Shown piece after piece: positions 53,684-63,897 of a stretch of 64,000 bases of DNA. Location of the stretch: assembly GCF_900094575.1 (NCBI RefSeq), contig NZ_FMAE01000011.1, positions 1 to 64,000 on the forward strand, written 5' to 3'. How positions within the stretch are numbered: position 1 is the first letter of the stretch; every line of letters begins with the position of its first letter. This stretch comes from Bradyrhizobium yuanmingense. Lineage in GTDB: Bacteria > Pseudomonadota > Alphaproteobacteria > Rhizobiales > Xanthobacteraceae. The notes beneath the pieces were generated by a model. It ran no database searches. It was given only the letters and a program-made list of their open reading frames with translations, and had not been told where the DNA came from. The translations under genes were made by a program, and so were the position numbers.

Positions 53684-54271
53684 TTAGGCCGCCTTCAGCC
53701 CACGCAGCAGCAGCGCCAGCGTCGCATCGAGGCGCGCGGGGAGATCGGCGTCCTTCCACTCCTCGGCATGGGCCGGATGGTGGAAGCGGACGGTCGCATC
53801 GAAGATCGCGCGCGCGGTCACCTTGACGTCGCCCACGGCGAACTCGCCCTGCTGCACGCCGTCGGTCAGGATCGCGGCGATCTGGTCGATCATAGTGTCC
53901 TTGTGGCACTTGACGGCCGCGCATGCCTCACGCGCCAGAGTCAGATAAGTCTCGAACATTTCAGGATCGTCGAGCACACGCGAACGCTTGGCCGCGAACA
54001 GCGTGCGCAGCCAGCGGTCGAGCCTGTCGGGCGCCGATCCCTGCTCCCTGGCGATCGCCAGCAGCGGGGCGTCGATGCGGTCCAACCAGCGCTTGGCAAC
54101 GGCCTCGCGCAGCGAGGCCTTGCTGGGGAAATGACGGTAGACGCTGCCGTGGCTCACATCGAGCGCACGGGCAACGTCGACCACGGTGGCCTTGGCAAGT
54201 CCGTAACGCCTGAGCACGTCCTCGGTGACTTCGAGGATCCGCTCCGGCGTCAAGACAACAGCTTCATTCAT
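53684..54271 (-). CDS. TetR-family repressor
   Basis: A 195-residue TetR regulator: helix-turn-helix in ILEVTEDVLRRYGLAKATVV and ALDVSHGSVYRHFPSKASLR, followed by a TetR_C-type ligand domain. The stop lies in a GCGGCC-tta-GGCCGC hairpin. Upstream on the same strand are a 33-codon ORF and a 24-bp palindrome at 54604-54627, which look like its own leader and operator. No obvious efflux or enzyme target is adjacent; purB is divergent. Confidence 0.92.
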   Translation of the reverse strand: MNEAVVLTPERILEVTEDVLRRYGLAKATVVDVARALDVSHGSVYRHFPSKASLREAVAKRWLDRIDAPLLAIAREQGSAPDRLDRWLRTLFAAKRSRVLDDPEMFETYLTLAREACAAVKCHKDTMIDQIAAILTDGVQQGEFAVGDVKVTARAIFDATVRFHHPAHAEEWKDADLPARLDATLALLLRGLKAA

Positions 54272-54364
54272 GCCAGCACCATGTTCCCGTTCAGGGCTCA
54301 GTTTACTCCGGCAGTAGGGCTGCTTCCGAAGCGCCCTGGCCGGTCGTTTCGGAAAGCCTATGCC

Positions 54365-54466
54365 TTAATGCGGCAGTTTTGCAGCCTGCGCCGCGATCTG
54401 GCGCGCCACCAGCAAATTGAGCCAATGCCCAATCACGCCGGTGAAATTGAGGATTTCGGTCGTCAT
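54365..54466 (-). CDS. Possible 33-residue small protein ahead of tetR
   Basis: MTTEILNFTGVIGHWLNLLV is the first part of a 33-residue frame ending AAQAAKLPH. It is hydrophobic to amphipathic and could be a membrane mini-protein or a leader peptide. GGAGA lies 9-13 nt before the ATG. It sits between the palindrome and tetR on the tetR strand. The size makes chance possible. Confidence 0.4.
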   Translation of the reverse strand: MTTEILNFTGVIGHWLNLLVARQIAAQAAKLPH

Positions 54467-54842
54467 TGTCTAAGTCTCCATTCGTCCGCGGTCCCCGCTC
54501 TTCAATCCGCCCTCCGATCCGAGCGTGGCTCGGATGTCGGGCTCCCCGGGGCTTGTCGCGGGACGCCCAATCGGAGCGTCCGAGAACGGATATACACGTC
54601 CCGCTGACAGATTTCAATATCTGTCAGTCAATGATCCGTGATTGACAGCTAATATCTGCGGCCAGGCGCCGCCATCCCGGCCGGCCGGTCCGATAGATCC
54701 GATAGAAAGGTCGGCGATGCCCTTCTTCCGGGGCCCAGACCGTTTGTTTCGCCCTGCCTGCTCTGTTACATCACGGCGTAAAAAGCATTTTGGCCGGCGC
54801 CGCCGTTCTCGGGACCGCCCGCCCACCTTCCTGGAGCCGCCC
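54467..54842. other. 376-bp regulatory region between tetR leader ORF and purB
   Basis: No convincing gene. It holds the palindrome at 54604-54627, a second weaker dyad gtcaat-N8-attgac at 54624-54643, and must contain the promoters for the tetR unit and purB. Confidence 0.6.
54604..54627. promoter_or_regulatory. Candidate TetR operator
   Basis: CTGACAGAT-ttcaat-ATCTGTCAG: 9-bp perfect arms with a 6-nt spacer, in the divergent region upstream of the tetR gene at 53684-54271. Length and symmetry suit a TetR dimer site, and it overlaps a further CTGTCA...TGACAG dyad downstream. Confidence 0.7.
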
Positions 54843-56150
<1,308 letters not shown>

Positions 56151-56154
56151 GATC

Positions 56155-56290
56155 GTAGGGTGGGTTAGCCTTGCGGCCTGCGCGAAGCGCAGTCCGCTGG
56201 GCGTAACCCACCTCTTTCGCTCCCACGGAAACCGTGGTGGGTTACGCCTAGTGGATGCGCTTGCGCATCCACGGGGCTAACCCACCCTAC
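56155..56290. repeat. Palindromic intergenic repeat (GTAGGGTGGGTTAG type)
   Basis: Outer arms gtagggtgggttag (56155-56168) and ctaacccaccctac (56277-56290) are exact inverted copies; an inner ggcgtaacccacc / ggtgggttacgcc pair is also exact, and a further ggatgcgcttgcgcatcc hairpin lies inside. Sister of the element at 22686, with G/A and C/T changes that keep pairing. Confidence 0.87.
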
Positions 56291-56318
56291 AAACGACAAC
56301 CAGAAAACGGATTCCCTC

Positions 56319-57491
56319 ATGCCCATCGTCAATCGCGTCGCCGCCCTCTCCGACGAAATGGCCGCCTGGCGCCATGACTTCCACGAGAACCCCGAGCTGC
56401 TCTACGAAGTCCACCGCACCGCCGGCATCGTCGCCGATCGCTTGCGCGAATTCGGCTGCGACGAGGTGGTGACGGGCATCGGCCGCACCGGCGTGGTCGG
56501 CGTGATCCGCGGCCGCAAGTCGGCCTCCGGCAAGACCATCGGCCTGCGCGCCGACATGGACGCGCTGCCGATCATGGAGACGTCGGGCGTGTCTTATGCC
56601 TCGAAGGTCCCCGGCAAGATGCACGCCTGCGGCCATGACGGCCACACCGCGATGCTGCTGGGCGCGGCCAAATATCTCGCCGAGACGCGCAATTTCGACG
56701 GCACGGCCGTGATGATCTTCCAGCCCGCCGAGGAAGGCGGTGGCGGCGGCAAGGCGATGGTCGAGGACGGACTGATGACGCGCTGGAACATCCAGGAGGT
56801 CTACGGCATGCACAACATGCCGAACCTGCCCGAGGGCCATTTCGCCACCACGCCGGGTGCGATGCTCGCCTCCTCCGACAACATCCAGATCACGGTCCGC
56901 GGCAAGGGTGGCCACGCCGGCGCCGGTCCGCACAAGTCGGTCGACAGCGTGCTGATCGGCTCCCAGATCGTCAACGCCCTGCAATCGATCGTGGCGCGCA
57001 ACGTCGATCCGTTGAAGTCCGCTGTCATCTCGATCACGCAATTCCACTCCGGCACCGCCTTCAACATCATCCCGGAGGTCGCCGAGCTCGCCGGCACCGT
57101 GCGCACGCTCGACCCCGAAGTGCGCGATCTCGTCGAACGCCGCATCGGCGAAGTCGCCGACAGCATCGCCCGCGCCTATGGTGGCTCGGCCGAAACGAAA
57201 TACACGCGGATGTATCCGGTGACGATGAACCATGCCCGCGAGGCCGCACTCGCCGCCGACGTCGCGCGCGACATCGTCGGCACTGAGCGCGTCAACGACA
57301 AGTTCGTCCCGATGATGGGCGCCGAGGACTTTTCGTTCATGCTGGAAGCACGCCCCGGCGCGATGGTGCTGGTCGGCATGGGCGACGGCAACGAGTGTCA
57401 CCACCCGGCTTACGTTTTCAACGACAACATTCTGGGTCACGGCGCCTCGTTCTGGGCGCGGCTGGTGGAAACACGAATGCCTGCGGGGTAG
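56319..57491 (+). CDS. M20-family amidohydrolase (hippurate hydrolase-like)
   Basis: A 390-residue metallopeptidase of the M20D amidohydrolase type. Metal ligands are in LRADMDALPIMET, HACGHDGHTAMLL, FQPAEEGGGGGKAM and GDGNECHHPAYVFND; the dimerisation lid domain (about 185-300) starts ITVRGKGGHAGAGPHKSVDS. Members cleave N-acyl amino acids such as hippurate or indole-3-acetyl conjugates, which fits a plant-associated soil bacterium, but the substrate is not fixed. It follows purB across a repeat element and is likely a separate unit. Confidence 0.93.
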   Translation: MPIVNRVAALSDEMAAWRHDFHENPELLYEVHRTAGIVADRLREFGCDEVVTGIGRTGVVGVIRGRKSASGKTIGLRADMDALPIMETSGVSYASKVPGKMHACGHDGHTAMLLGAAKYLAETRNFDGTAVMIFQPAEEGGGGGKAMVEDGLMTRWNIQEVYGMHNMPNLPEGHFATTPGAMLASSDNIQITVRGKGGHAGAGPHKSVDSVLIGSQIVNALQSIVARNVDPLKSAVISITQFHSGTAFNIIPEVAELAGTVRTLDPEVRDLVERRIGEVADSIARAYGGSAETKYTRMYPVTMNHAREAALAADVARDIVGTERVNDKFVPMMGAEDFSFMLEARPGAMVLVGMGDGNECHHPAYVFNDNILGHGASFWARLVETRMPAG

Positions 57492-57510
57492 CAGGCGGGC
57501 AATCACCAGC

Positions 57511-59370
57511 TCAGTTGCAGACTTCGACCATGCTGGTGCCGCCGCCGGCCGTTTGGCCGGCAGTCCTATTGCCCCACGTCTCGAGCCGACAACCCTGCCG
57601 GACCGGCCGGCACCCTGCACTGTTGCAAAAGACCTGACCGGTCGCCTGCGGTTTTGACGGCGCGGACTCGCTTGCCTTCCGCTCATCGTCTCGCGGTCTG
57701 GAATTCTCGCGCGTCGCAACCGGCTTCTTCTCCTGCACCTTTTCGCATTCGTTATCGTCGTTGACACGATAACCGGCCCGGCAGGTGATCTTCACGCATT
57801 GGTCGCCGTCGGCCTTGAATCCGAAATTGCACACCAGCGGACAAACCCGTCCCGGCTTGGCCTTCAAAGCATCGAGTGCGTCGACGCTGGCCAGCTTCAC
57901 GTCGAACTTGGTGCCGGAATATTTGTTGAACAGCGTCAGCGAGCGCTGCGCGGCCGAGCTCCACTCGCTTTCCGCAGACGAGGTCAGGCAACCGACGCGG
58001 CGCAATTCGCTCTGCACGGATTTCGTGAGTTCGGCCGGGGATAAGGTCGTCTTCGGCCCGGGCCCGGGCGCGAGCGCGGCCACTTTCTGGTTCTCGACCT
58101 CGGGCATCTGCCGATCGGCGGCCGGCTTTGCAGCCTGCTCCGCTTTCTCTGCCGCCTGCTTGGCCGCCAACTCGGCCTTGGCCTTCTCTGCCGCCTGTTT
58201 CTCGGCCAGCGCTTTCGCGGCCGCCGCCTCGGCGGCCTTGCGCTGCTGCTCGGCCGCTTCCGCCCTGGCCTGTTCGATCTGCTTTTGCTTCTCCGCAGCG
58301 ATCCGCGCCTCTTCAGCGGCTTTGGCCGCAGCAGCCGCCTTCTCCTGCTCGGCTTTCTGGGCGCGCTCGGCGATCAGCCTTGCCTTTTCCTGCTCGGCCG
58401 CCCTGGCCTTTTGCTCGGCAGCCAGACGCGTCTCTTCGGCACCGATCTTGTTCAACTGCCCCTTGGCGAGGCTGGCATAGAAGCCGTCCGGATAGGTCGC
58501 CAAAAAAGCTTCCCAGGCATCGCGCGTCGCAAGCTGGAGCGCGAGCTCGTAGTCCCTGCGAACCGCGTCCTGGGGATTTGCCTGCGGACCGGTTGCGGCC
58601 GGCTTCATTACGAGCGGCACGTCGTCGCCGCCGAGCGAGCCATAGACATAAGGCTCCTGCTTGTAGCCGGTGGTCTTGAGTACGTCGTCGCGCACGAAGC
58701 CGAACGCCTTGCGCAGATCGAGGCCCGGCTTCGGCAGGTGCTCGACCAGCGCGGCAGCAAACGGACTGTTGCGAGAATCGCCGTCGGATGCGGTCGAGCC
58801 GGCCTTCGCGGCGAAGGCGATCATCGTGTTCGGGCTGGTTGGCTCGACCTTAGCGAGGCCGCGTCCGATCGCCCGCGAGGCCAGCGTGCGCTTCATCGTC
58901 TTCGCAAAGGGGTTGTCGCGGCAGGCATCGAGGATGATCAGGCGCAGCTGCTTGGCCGGCTCGACCGCGAACAATGCGCGCTCGACAGGAATGGTTTCGT
59001 CGAGAACGTCGCCATCCGTCTCCAGCGTCGCGTCGGTCGGAATGAGATAATTGTTGCCGTCGAGCTCGATGCCGTGGCCGGCATAGTAGATCACCGCCAT
59101 ATCCGCATCGCGTGACCTGCCGGCGAACTCGCGCAACATGCGCCGCATCTCGCTCGCACTGAGATCCAGCCTGACATCGACGGAATCGAAGCCGGCCTTC
59201 TTGAACATGCCGCCGATCAGCGTGGCATCGTTCGCGGGATTGGTGAGCTTGGGCGCGCTCTTGTAGGCGGAATTGCCGATGACGAGCGCGACCCGCCGAT
59301 CGGCGTGTGCCGATCCGCAGGCCAGCAAGGTCGCAAAAATCAATAAACCAAATAGCCGAAACGGAATCAC
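57511..59370 (-). CDS. Exported caspase-family (C14) protein with coiled coil
   Basis: A 619-residue protein. A signal peptide (1-23, ACGSAHA) precedes a caspase-like p20 domain (25-260) with RRVALVIGNSAYKSAP, catalytic His99 in IYYAGHGIE and Cys150 in LIILDACRDNPFA. A coiled coil rich in Ala/Glu/Lys/Gln follows (about 310-415), then a helical peptidoglycan-binding-like segment (PAELTKSVQSELRRVGCLTS) and a Cys-rich tail (CPLVCNFGFKADGDQC). The signal peptide places it in the periplasm or outside, unlike defence caspases. Its targets are unknown. It lies 141 bp downstream of the acyl-CoA synthetase gene. Confidence 0.9.
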   Translation of the reverse strand: MIPFRLFGLLIFATLLACGSAHADRRVALVIGNSAYKSAPKLTNPANDATLIGGMFKKAGFDSVDVRLDLSASEMRRMLREFAGRSRDADMAVIYYAGHGIELDGNNYLIPTDATLETDGDVLDETIPVERALFAVEPAKQLRLIILDACRDNPFAKTMKRTLASRAIGRGLAKVEPTSPNTMIAFAAKAGSTASDGDSRNSPFAAALVEHLPKPGLDLRKAFGFVRDDVLKTTGYKQEPYVYGSLGGDDVPLVMKPAATGPQANPQDAVRRDYELALQLATRDAWEAFLATYPDGFYASLAKGQLNKIGAEETRLAAEQKARAAEQEKARLIAERAQKAEQEKAAAAAKAAEEARIAAEKQKQIEQARAEAAEQQRKAAEAAAAKALAEKQAAEKAKAELAAKQAAEKAEQAAKPAADRQMPEVENQKVAALAPGPGPKTTLSPAELTKSVQSELRRVGCLTSSAESEWSSAAQRSLTLFNKYSGTKFDVKLASVDALDALKAKPGRVCPLVCNFGFKADGDQCVKITCRAGYRVNDDNECEKVQEKKPVATRENSRPRDDERKASESAPSKPQATGQVFCNSAGCRPVRQGCRLETWGNRTAGQTAGGGTSMVEVCN

Positions 59371-59511
59371 TGCAGCCCCCTCGGATGCAATTCCCTGAGA
59401 CTATTCGGAGCGTCGACGAAAGCCAAATTTTTCTATGTGAGGCCCATCACATAAACTCCTCGATCGCGGCTTATAGCTAATGCAGCCAGCCGTCGCCCCG
59501 CAGGCGCGGAC

Positions 59512-61419
59512 CTACGCCTGCACCACCTCGTGGCGCATCACGAAGGGTGCGAGCAGTGCGTGCACCTCCCCCTCCACCGCTTCGCGCTGCCCAGCCGGCA
59601 GGCCCGTCAGCGTCACGGTCGCGATCGAGCCGTGGCTGCCGTGCGGACCGACCTTCACCTTGCAATCGATGCCGCGCTCGACCAGCGGCGCCAGCACCTT
59701 GGTGAACACGCGCGCGGCCGCGTCCCAGCGCAGCTGCGGCTTGAACACCTTGCCGACGCCCGTCACCGGCATTGGATCGATCGGGATGACCTGCACAGGA
59801 ACGGCGGCGCGCTCCGGCGTGCGCTCGCGCACCCAGGCTTCCAGCTCGCCCGGCTCAACCTTTGCGCCGGGCTTCAACTGCACGTAGCCTACCGGCAATT
59901 CGCCGGCATAGGCGTCGGGCTGGCCGACCACCGCGGCGAAGCCGACGGCGGGATGGCGGAACATGATCTCCTCGATCGGCGCCGGATCGATGTTGTGGCC
60001 GCCGCGGATCACGAGATCCTTGGCGCGGCCGGTGATCCACAGATAGCCGTCGGCATCGAGCCGCCCGAGATCGCCGGAATTGACCCAGACCCCGTCGATG
60101 AAGGCACCCTTGTTGTGCTCGTCGTTGAGATAGCCGCCGAACACGCCGGGCCCGGCCATGATGACGACACCAATCTCGTCCGGCTTGCAGTCGCGGATCA
60201 GGCGGCCGTCGGCGTCGAGCTGCACGATGCGCACGCGCGCATAGGGCATGGGAAGGCCAACCGAGCCGAGCCGGATCGGCCGGCCCGGATAAGCGAGCGT
60301 GTGCACGCTCGAGGTCTCGGTCATGCCGTAGACCTCGACCACCGGCAGCTTCAGCGTCTCCTGAATCGCCGAGCCGACCGCGACCGGAATCGCCGAGCCG
60401 CCGCCGGCCGCATATTTCAGGCTCGAGATATCCGCATTCCCCGGCGGCACCGCGAGCGTCGCGGCGAGCACGGTCGGCACGCTCGACAGCGCTTCGGGCT
60501 TGAAGCGCTCGACGAGCTGCCAGATGTTCTTCACCGCATTCGGGTTGCGCCAGCCGCTCGGCGACAGCACGACCAGCGAGCCCCCGCCCGACAGCGTCGT
60601 CAGCACCTGGGTCAGCGATCCACCGACGTGAAACAGCGGCATGCCGAACAGCAGGTTGGCGCCGGGCTTGCCCTTCAACAGCAGATTGAGTGCCCAGGCC
60701 TGATAGACCTGGTTGGCATGGGTATGCCGCACCAGCTTGGGCGTACCCGTGGTGCCGCCGGTGTGGAAATAGGCTGCGATGTCGCTGCCGCGAATCTTGC
60801 GCCCGCTGACCAGCCGATCCGACGGCTGCTGCTTGATCAGGTCGCTGAAGGCGAAGATGCCATTGGCCGGATCGCCGCCGCCGAACACCTGCACGATGGC
60901 TTTCAGATGCTTCAGATGCGGGCGGATCTGCTCGACCTTCTGCCAGATGTCGGTGCCCGGCATCGGCCCGAGCGCCACCAGGATCTTGGTGTTCGCAGCT
61001 TCCAGGATTTCGGCGAGCTGGTGCGGCTCGAGCAGCGGATTGACGGGATTGGCGATGCCGGCGGCCTCGGCGCCGAACAGAGTGACGAACGCATCCGGCA
61101 CCAAGGGCAGCATGAAGCTGATGACGTCGCCCTTCTCGGCGCCGAGCGCGTGAAACATGTTGGCGGCCTGGGTGACGCGCGCGATGAAATCGCGGTGCGT
61201 GACGACCAGCGGCGCGTCGGCGGGATCGGCATTTTGCAGGAACTGGATCGCCGCCCCGTCGGGATTGCGCTCGGCACCAAGCCTAATGGCGTCATAGGTG
61301 CTCTCGGCCGTGACGCGGTCGGCGTAGGGGACCTGCTCGAACGCCCGGACCTCCTCGTCCGTCAACAGTTCCGGATAGTCGTTGCCGATCAACCGATCGA
61401 GCGCGTGGATGCCCGCCAT
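59512..61419 (-). CDS. Acyl-CoA synthetase (AMP-binding)
   Basis: A 635-residue ANL-superfamily ligase. Motifs: FHTGGTTGTPKLVRHTH (P-loop), VVEVYGMTETSSVHTLAYPG, VNSGDLGRLDADGYLWITGR, AKDLVIRGGHNIDPAPIEE. The C-terminal about 70 residues past the usual catalytic-lysine region form an extra ferredoxin-like extension (KVKVGPHGSHGSIATVTLTG). The acyl substrate is unknown; the pattern suits the medium-chain or aromatic acid group. GGAGG lies 9 nt upstream of the ATG. It is divergent from the SecD-head gene. Confidence 0.92.
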   Translation of the reverse strand: MAGIHALDRLIGNDYPELLTDEEVRAFEQVPYADRVTAESTYDAIRLGAERNPDGAAIQFLQNADPADAPLVVTHRDFIARVTQAANMFHALGAEKGDVISFMLPLVPDAFVTLFGAEAAGIANPVNPLLEPHQLAEILEAANTKILVALGPMPGTDIWQKVEQIRPHLKHLKAIVQVFGGGDPANGIFAFSDLIKQQPSDRLVSGRKIRGSDIAAYFHTGGTTGTPKLVRHTHANQVYQAWALNLLLKGKPGANLLFGMPLFHVGGSLTQVLTTLSGGGSLVVLSPSGWRNPNAVKNIWQLVERFKPEALSSVPTVLAATLAVPPGNADISSLKYAAGGGSAIPVAVGSAIQETLKLPVVEVYGMTETSSVHTLAYPGRPIRLGSVGLPMPYARVRIVQLDADGRLIRDCKPDEIGVVIMAGPGVFGGYLNDEHNKGAFIDGVWVNSGDLGRLDADGYLWITGRAKDLVIRGGHNIDPAPIEEIMFRHPAVGFAAVVGQPDAYAGELPVGYVQLKPGAKVEPGELEAWVRERTPERAAVPVQVIPIDPMPVTGVGKVFKPQLRWDAAARVFTKVLAPLVERGIDCKVKVGPHGSHGSIATVTLTGLPAGQREAVEGEVHALLAPFVMRHEVVQA

Positions 61420-61645
61420 GAATTCCGTCCTCCCTCAGATGCATGTCCCCGCCGCCGTATCTTTTGACAGTTTGGTTCGGCGAGGTCTCGGCCGTGTTCG
61501 GCCGAGCCGGACCAGAATGATGGATGATTTCCCGTTCGTCCATTGCCTACCGGCTGCGCCACTTGAACCTCTGCGCCTGATCGAGGGACCAAGAACTGCC
61601 ACTGAATTCACTCGCCAGCGCCCTGCCGCAAGACTCGAGGTCATC

Positions 61646-62725
61646 ATGACGACGCCCCTGCGGAACCGGATCGCACGGCTGGTCGCTGCGTTCACAATGG
61701 TATCCGCGATCGCCCTGCCCGGTGCCGCGCTTGCCGACAGCCAGCTCGACAAGGTGCGGGTCAAGGTCGCCGCCTTCATCGCCGACAAGATGGAGAAGCT
61801 GGGCGGATCGCGGATCGTCTACAGGGTCGACACCGATGCCTTGCGGGAGGCGGTCGTCACGGATTTGCGCGACGACGTCTACAAGATTCTGCGCGAGGGC
61901 CGCATCGCGTTCTCCGGACTTGCGATCCGCGACGGCGGCGTCGACGTGAAGATCGCTGACGGCAAAGGCCGCGAACAGCTCACGCGCAGGCTCGTCGCGG
62001 CGGCGGAGGGGTTGCCGACACACGCGCTCAACGTCACCGACGCCGGCGACGGGCTGCTCAGGCTCGCGCCGACCGATGCCGCATCAGCCGCGCGGCTGCG
62101 CGATCTCGTCGAAGATTCCATCGCCATGATCGAGCAGCGCCTCAAGGACGCCGGCGTCAAGCTCGCCAGCGTCCAGCCCGAGGGAATGGACCGTATCCGC
62201 ATCTTCCTGCCCGGATTGATGGAGCCCGAGCAAATCACCGCGATCTTCGCCAGGAAGGTCAAGGTCGGCTTCCGCCTGATCGACCTCTCGATGTCCGCAG
62301 AGCAGGCGCAATCGGGCACACCGCCGGCGGGCACGGAAGTCCTGCTCGGCTTCAAGGACAAGCTTCCTTATCTCGTCGCCAAGGACAGCGCCTTCGAGGG
62401 CGACGAGATCAGCTATGCCGGCCCGGGATTGACCGGCGACAGCAAGGAGCCGATCGCATCGTTCCGCTTCAACGGCCGCGGCACGCGGCGCTTCGCCCAT
62501 ATCACGGCAGAGAATGTCGGAAAGCCTTTTGCCATCGTGCTCGACGACAAGGTGATCTCCGCGCCCGTGATCCGCGAGCCCATCACCGGCGGCTCCGGCC
62601 AGATTTCCGGCAATTTCACCCTGGAAGAGGCCAACAGCGTCGCCATGCTGCTGCGCGCCGGCTCGCTGCCGGGGCGGCTCGGCCTCGTCGAGCAGCGGGT
62701 CGTGCAACCCGCCGCCAAGCCGTAA
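61646..62725 (+). CDS. Exported stand-alone SecD head-domain protein
   Basis: A 359-residue protein with a cleavable signal peptide (1-31, LPGAALADS) and then only the periplasmic P1 part of SecD: RIVYRVDTDALREAVVTDLR, the head subdomain PEGMDRIRIFLPGL, GRGTRRFAHITAENVGKPFA, LDDKVISAPVIREPITGG and NSVAMLLRAGSLPGRLGLVE. It stops just where SecD enters its five C-terminal membrane helices. No SecF or membrane region is near. It is likely a diverged SecD paralogue that is soluble in the periplasm. GAGG lies 6 nt before the ATG; the frame is open upstream to 61382 without similarity. Confidence 0.85.
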   Translation: MTTPLRNRIARLVAAFTMVSAIALPGAALADSQLDKVRVKVAAFIADKMEKLGGSRIVYRVDTDALREAVVTDLRDDVYKILREGRIAFSGLAIRDGGVDVKIADGKGREQLTRRLVAAAEGLPTHALNVTDAGDGLLRLAPTDAASAARLRDLVEDSIAMIEQRLKDAGVKLASVQPEGMDRIRIFLPGLMEPEQITAIFARKVKVGFRLIDLSMSAEQAQSGTPPAGTEVLLGFKDKLPYLVAKDSAFEGDEISYAGPGLTGDSKEPIASFRFNGRGTRRFAHITAENVGKPFAIVLDDKVISAPVIREPITGGSGQISGNFTLEEANSVAMLLRAGSLPGRLGLVEQRVVQPAAKP

Positions 62726-62954
62726 ACGAAGGTCGCTTCGGGCCCGTCAGCGACGCTCAAGCCCGCACGGCTGGCCCGAATCACGGGCCTGCGCGGCCGG
62801 ACGCGCAACCAACGGGCAATTGCCGAAACGCCCGATCAGGCTAAAATTTGCCCCTTGCGGCACGATGGCCGGAAGCGTCATTCAAGCGGTCGTCATTCGA
62901 TTTCGGCTATACGGGTGCCGACCAGGACTGAATGCCTTACGTGGGGTTAGTACC

Positions 62955-63761
62955 ATGCCGTCCGGCAGCGCAGACGTTTCGTCGATCCTCGACCGCATCC
63001 TCGAAGCGGCCACGGACAACCTCAGGATCGCGAAAATCCTGGTCCAGATGGGGCTCGATCCCGACAGCGTCACCTACGAGGCGATCTTCAACCGGCTCCT
63101 GGAGATCTTCGTCCACAACATCACGCTCGCCAATCTGTTCGCCGTGGTCGGGGCGGTCTTCTTCGTCGCCACCCTCTTGATGCGGACAATGGTGCCGCTG
63201 CGCGTCGCCAACATGATCGGCTGCGCGTTCTTCGCTCTCTTCGGCGCGCTCTCCGCCAACGTCGCGACGTTCCTGCTCTATCTCCTGATGCTTCCGATCA
63301 ACGCGCTGCGCCTGCGGCAGATGCTGAAGCTGGTCAAGAAGGCGCGCCATGCGGCCGAAGGGGACATGTCGATCGAATGGCTCAAGCCATTCATGACCGA
63401 GCGCAGATACCGGCGCGGCGACATCCTCTTCAAGATGCGTGACCCAGCCAACGAAATGTTCCTCACCGTCACCGGCAAGTTCCTGGTCAAGGAGATCAAC
63501 GTCGAGATCGGGCCCGGGGCGCTGATGGGCGAGCTCGGCTTCCTCACGCCGGACAACCGGCGCACGGGGACGGTCGAATGCATCGAGGACGGCCAGGTGC
63601 TGACCATCACCTATGACCGGCTGCTCGAGATCTACTTCCAGGATCCGCAATTCGGCTATTACTTCCTGGTGCTGACCAGCCAGCGCCTGTTGCAGAACAT
63701 CGATCGCCTGCAGAAGCAGCTGGCAACCGAGCGCGGGACCACCACCAACAGGATCGCGTGA
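62955..63761 (+). CDS. Membrane protein with cyclic nucleotide-binding domain
   Basis: A 268-residue protein. After a helical N terminus (residues 5-45) come three helices (about 50-125: NLFAVVGAVFFVATLLMRTM, VANMIGCAFFALFGALSANV, ATFLLYLLMLPINALRL), then a cytoplasmic cNMP-binding beta-barrel (about 145-250: RRGDILFKMRDPANEMFLTV, GPGALMGELGFLTPDNRRTG). The phosphate-binding cassette GELGFLTPDNRRTGT has the conserved G-E-L and Arg. The order of three helices then cNMP domain is that of Popeye-domain proteins. It is a candidate reader for cAMP from the two cyclases in this window. Confidence 0.87.
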   Translation: MPSGSADVSSILDRILEAATDNLRIAKILVQMGLDPDSVTYEAIFNRLLEIFVHNITLANLFAVVGAVFFVATLLMRTMVPLRVANMIGCAFFALFGALSANVATFLLYLLMLPINALRLRQMLKLVKKARHAAEGDMSIEWLKPFMTERRYRRGDILFKMRDPANEMFLTVTGKFLVKEINVEIGPGALMGELGFLTPDNRRTGTVECIEDGQVLTITYDRLLEIYFQDPQFGYYFLVLTSQRLLQNIDRLQKQLATERGTTTNRIA

Positions 63762-63897
63762 GCGCCGCGCGGCCGATCTGACGCCGGGGATGATGACGCA
63801 GCGCGTCCGTGACACGAGACGCCCCCCGGTCTTTGCGGGATCGCCGCAAAATCGCCCTAAAAACCGAATGGTAACCATGCCGGGCTAGGGTGGCGAC

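Noticed and set aside
57511..59370. Caspase-like gene as a phage-defence effector
   Set aside because: It has a cleavable signal peptide and no adjacent defence genes such as a sensor, nucleotidyltransferase or gasdermin.
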